From Alphaproteobacteria bacterium (GTDB taxonomy: Bacteria > Pseudomonadota > Alphaproteobacteria > Sphingomonadales > Kordiimonadaceae), in contig SBGU01000053.1 of assembly GCA_006226495.1 (NCBI GenBank), positions 58,111 to 122,110 on the forward strand: DNA of 64,000 nucleotides. The letters run 5' to 3'. Below, piece after piece: positions 62,640 through 64,000 of this stretch. The notes below the pieces were generated by a model. The model was not told the DNA's origin, made no database searches, and saw only the letters and a list, made by a program, of their open reading frames with translations. Each line of letters begins with the position of its first letter. Position 1 is the first letter of the stretch. The position numbers and the translations under genes are program-made.

Positions 62640-62996
62640 GGGGCCCTGGTCTCCATGTGGGTGCGGTGTGTGGGACGAAAGTTTGCCTTTGGGAAGGACG
62701 AGGCCAACGCGGCCAGCACCGTTTTCCTGGGTTCGCCGATCAAGTCGGCGAATGACGAGGGTTGAAAAGCAGTACTTTGCTTTCGTCACCCGCCGACTTG
62801 ATCGGCGGGCCCAGTATCGCCGCTGGCAGCCGCCCACGATGGGTGTATGCCACAGCGATGGTTTGTATCCTTTGGCCAAAGGCGATCTGTTCGGCCAATC
62901 ACACACAACACCAACTGACTGATGTTCTTGTGTTCGCTGGCATCTTATGGAAAAGGGTGGTATCGGTAAAATCGAATGCGAAAATGAAATCAATAG
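62640..62996. promoter_or_regulatory. 357-bp divergent region between mccB and the LysR gene
   Basis: No gene is seen. It contains a REP doublet at 62726-62814 and the perfect 14-bp palindrome CCTTTGGCCAAAGG at 62869-62882, about 120 bp before the LysR start. The promoters of mccB and of the LysR gene should lie here. The palindrome is the best candidate binding site for the LysR protein or another liu regulator. Confidence 0.5.
62726..62814. repeat. Inverted REP doublet (REPIN-like)
   Basis: Two copies of a second repeat family face each other. One reads CCTGGGTTCGCCGATCAAGT onward to ATGACGA (62726-62758). The other reads TCGTCACCCGCCGACTTGAT onward to GGGCCCAG (62783-62814). The copies are inverted with a 24-bp spacer and could fold into one hairpin. 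The family is unlike the array at 60459. Confidence 0.75.
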
Positions 62997-63878
62997 ATGA
63001 CGTCTATGATGGATCTGTACCTTTTGCGATACTTCCTGGCTGTGGTGGAAACCGGCAGTTTCACCCGTGCGGCCGACCGTGTGTTTGTGACGCAGCCGAC
63101 CCTGTCGGCGGGCATCAAGAAGCTCGAGGCCCAGGTCGGGCAGGCGCTGTTCGAACGCTCGAACCGCCGGGTTTTCCTCACCGAAGCCGGCACCCGCTTC
63201 CTGCCGCGCGCCAAGGCCATCCTGCACGAATGCAACATGGCCATGCAGGCGCTGGGGCAGGCGGAGAGCGCGCCGGTGCTCAGGCTCGGGGTGCTGACGA
63301 CCCTGTCGAACCGGGCGGTGGGCGAACTGCTGGCCGGCTTCAAGGCGGCGGCGCCCAATACCGCCATTGAAATTGTCGATGGCACCGAACAGGAACTGAC
63401 CAACCGGCTGGATGACCGCAGCCTGGATTATGCCCTGTCGATCCACCGGGGCGAGGGACCCGAGAAAGCCCTGCCGCTCCTTGAGGAAGGTTATGTCTTC
63501 ATCCTGGCGCGCGGTCACAAGCTGGCGGGCCGGGCGCGGGTATCCGCCGCCGACCTCAGTGAAGACCATATGGTGGTGCGCAGCCGCTGTGAGGTGCTCA
63601 GCGAGACCAGCCGCTATTTCACCGACCATAATGTGCGGCCACGCCTTGTTTACCGCACACCGAACGACAGTCGGGCCATCGCCATGGTGGCCGCTGGGCT
63701 GGGTGGCACCGTGGTGCCGGAAAGCCTGGTCGACGACCGGGTCTGGCCCGTGCGGCTGCAGGGTTTCGATTACCGGCGCCGGCTGGCGCTGTTTCGGCCC
63801 CGGTACGAGCTGCCGCAGGCCGCCGCGCAGGTCGGGCAGGGCTTTGAAGACCATGTCACTTCCGTTTGGGGCGGCTAG
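62997..63878 (+). CDS. LysR-family transcriptional regulator
   Basis: A 293-aa regulator. The N-terminal winged HTH is [20 protein letters not shown] followed by [34 protein letters not shown]. The C-terminal type 2 periplasmic-binding-like effector domain spans about residues 90-290. Starts at 62997 or at ATG 63009, which would give the usual MDLYLLRYF start; no strong Shine-Dalgarno helps decide. It is divergent from mccB, so regulation of leucine catabolism is plausible, although liu clusters are more often controlled by MerR or TetR proteins. Effector unknown. Confidence 0.9.
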   Translation: MTSMMDLYLLRYFLAVVETGSFTRAADRVFVTQPTLSAGIKKLEAQVGQALFERSNRRVFLTEAGTRFLPRAKAILHECNMAMQALGQAESAPVLRLGVLTTLSNRAVGELLAGFKAAAPNTAIEIVDGTEQELTNRLDDRSLDYALSIHRGEGPEKALPLLEEGYVFILARGHKLAGRARVSAADLSEDHMVVRSRCEVLSETSRYFTDHNVRPRLVYRTPNDSRAIAMVAAGLGGTVVPESLVDDRVWPVRLQGFDYRRRLALFRPRYELPQAAAQVGQGFEDHVTSVWGG

Positions 63879-63986
63879 GGCGCGCGCTGTATCATGGTCG
63901 CCCATGGTCACGACGGAAGCCGTGTGCCTTTCTTATGGCTGCAGGGCCTGATTTTATCGGTGCGGGCCTAAACTTAGGGTGCAGCA

Positions 63987-64000
63987 TGAAACCGGTTTCA
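63987..64000. promoter_or_regulatory. Perfect palindrome at the right window edge
   Basis: TGAAACCGGTTTCA is a perfect 14-bp palindrome ending at the last base. An ATG at 63986 overlaps it, so it may be either the start of a rightward gene or an operator. The window edge prevents a decision. Confidence 0.25.

Noticed and set aside
62640..63911. Upstream extension of mccB to a 959-residue protein
   Set aside because: The extra 424 residues have no carboxylase similarity, cross the REP doublet, and overlap the whole LysR gene on the other strand. MTILHSAV at 62639 is the family-like start.

Overview
The window is a GC-rich (roughly 60%), densely coded chromosomal segment from a free-living Gram-negative heterotroph. 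It is most likely an alphaproteobacterium. The grounds are an unlinked chorismate synthase next to FabI, many acyl-CoA dehydrogenase/SDR/MaoC/thiolase genes of the type common in Sphingomonadales and Kordiimonadales, a fused indolepyruvate:ferredoxin oxidoreductase, and REP-type palindromes with GTTCGCCCTGAGC/GTCGAAGGGC cores. The genus cannot be fixed from sequence alone. I see no rRNA, tRNA, CRISPR array, transposase or prophage gene.

Layout. 1-6.6 kb is housekeeping: the tail of an aldo/keto reductase, a DUF6064 membrane protein, a DmeF-like metal exporter, aroC, fabI, a YihY/BrkB membrane protein overlapping a DnaJ/CbpA co-chaperone, and pdxH. A chemoreceptor follows at 6.7-8.9 kb. At 9-14.8 kb is an apparent operon: aldehyde dehydrogenase, iron alcohol dehydrogenase, hotdog thioesterase, two SDRs and an APH-fold kinase resembling the kinase half of ACAD10/ACAD11. 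An unrecognised 325-aa gene follows, then a leftward MATE exporter, class II aldolase and TesB. 19.4-29.2 kb is a nine-gene acyl-CoA catabolic operon: paired acyl-CoA dehydrogenases, CoA ligase, an ACAD11-like dehydrogenase, RhlG-like SDR, MaoC hydratase, MFE2-like SDR, thiolase and quinone-oxidoreductase-like MDR. It ends in a clear terminator. 29.4-37.3 kb holds a glycosyltransferase overlapping an NDP-hexose 2,3-dehydratase, a patatin lipase, FadD-like ligase, SDR and hybrid histidine kinase. 37.3-45.6 kb carries an exported isoaspartyl peptidase/asparaginase, a DUF885 peptidase, a cysteine synthase, an Lrp regulator divergent from ald, a second asparaginase, an EAL protein and a MarR regulator.

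45.8-50.1 kb is a phenylalanine/tyrosine degradation operon (hppD, VOC protein, fahA, maiA, phhA) whose promoter spacer holds a near-perfect palindrome, the likely MarR operator. No homogentisate dioxygenase gene is present in the window. 50.2-55.4 kb has a small secreted protein, a leucine/amino-acid dehydrogenase and the fused indolepyruvate oxidoreductase. 56.4-63.9 kb is a leucine (liu) catabolic cluster: mccB, liuC, mccA and ivd, with a divergent LysR gene. A fourfold REP array lies between mccB and liuC.

Together the genes describe a cell living on amino acids, aromatics and acyl chains, which it converts to acetyl-CoA, acetoacetate and fumarate. The most interesting inference is that the APH kinase and the ACAD11-like dehydrogenase are the split bacterial counterparts of the fused eukaryotic ACAD10/11. 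With the nearby aldehyde/alcohol dehydrogenases and beta-oxidation genes they could form a 4-hydroxyacyl-CoA route.
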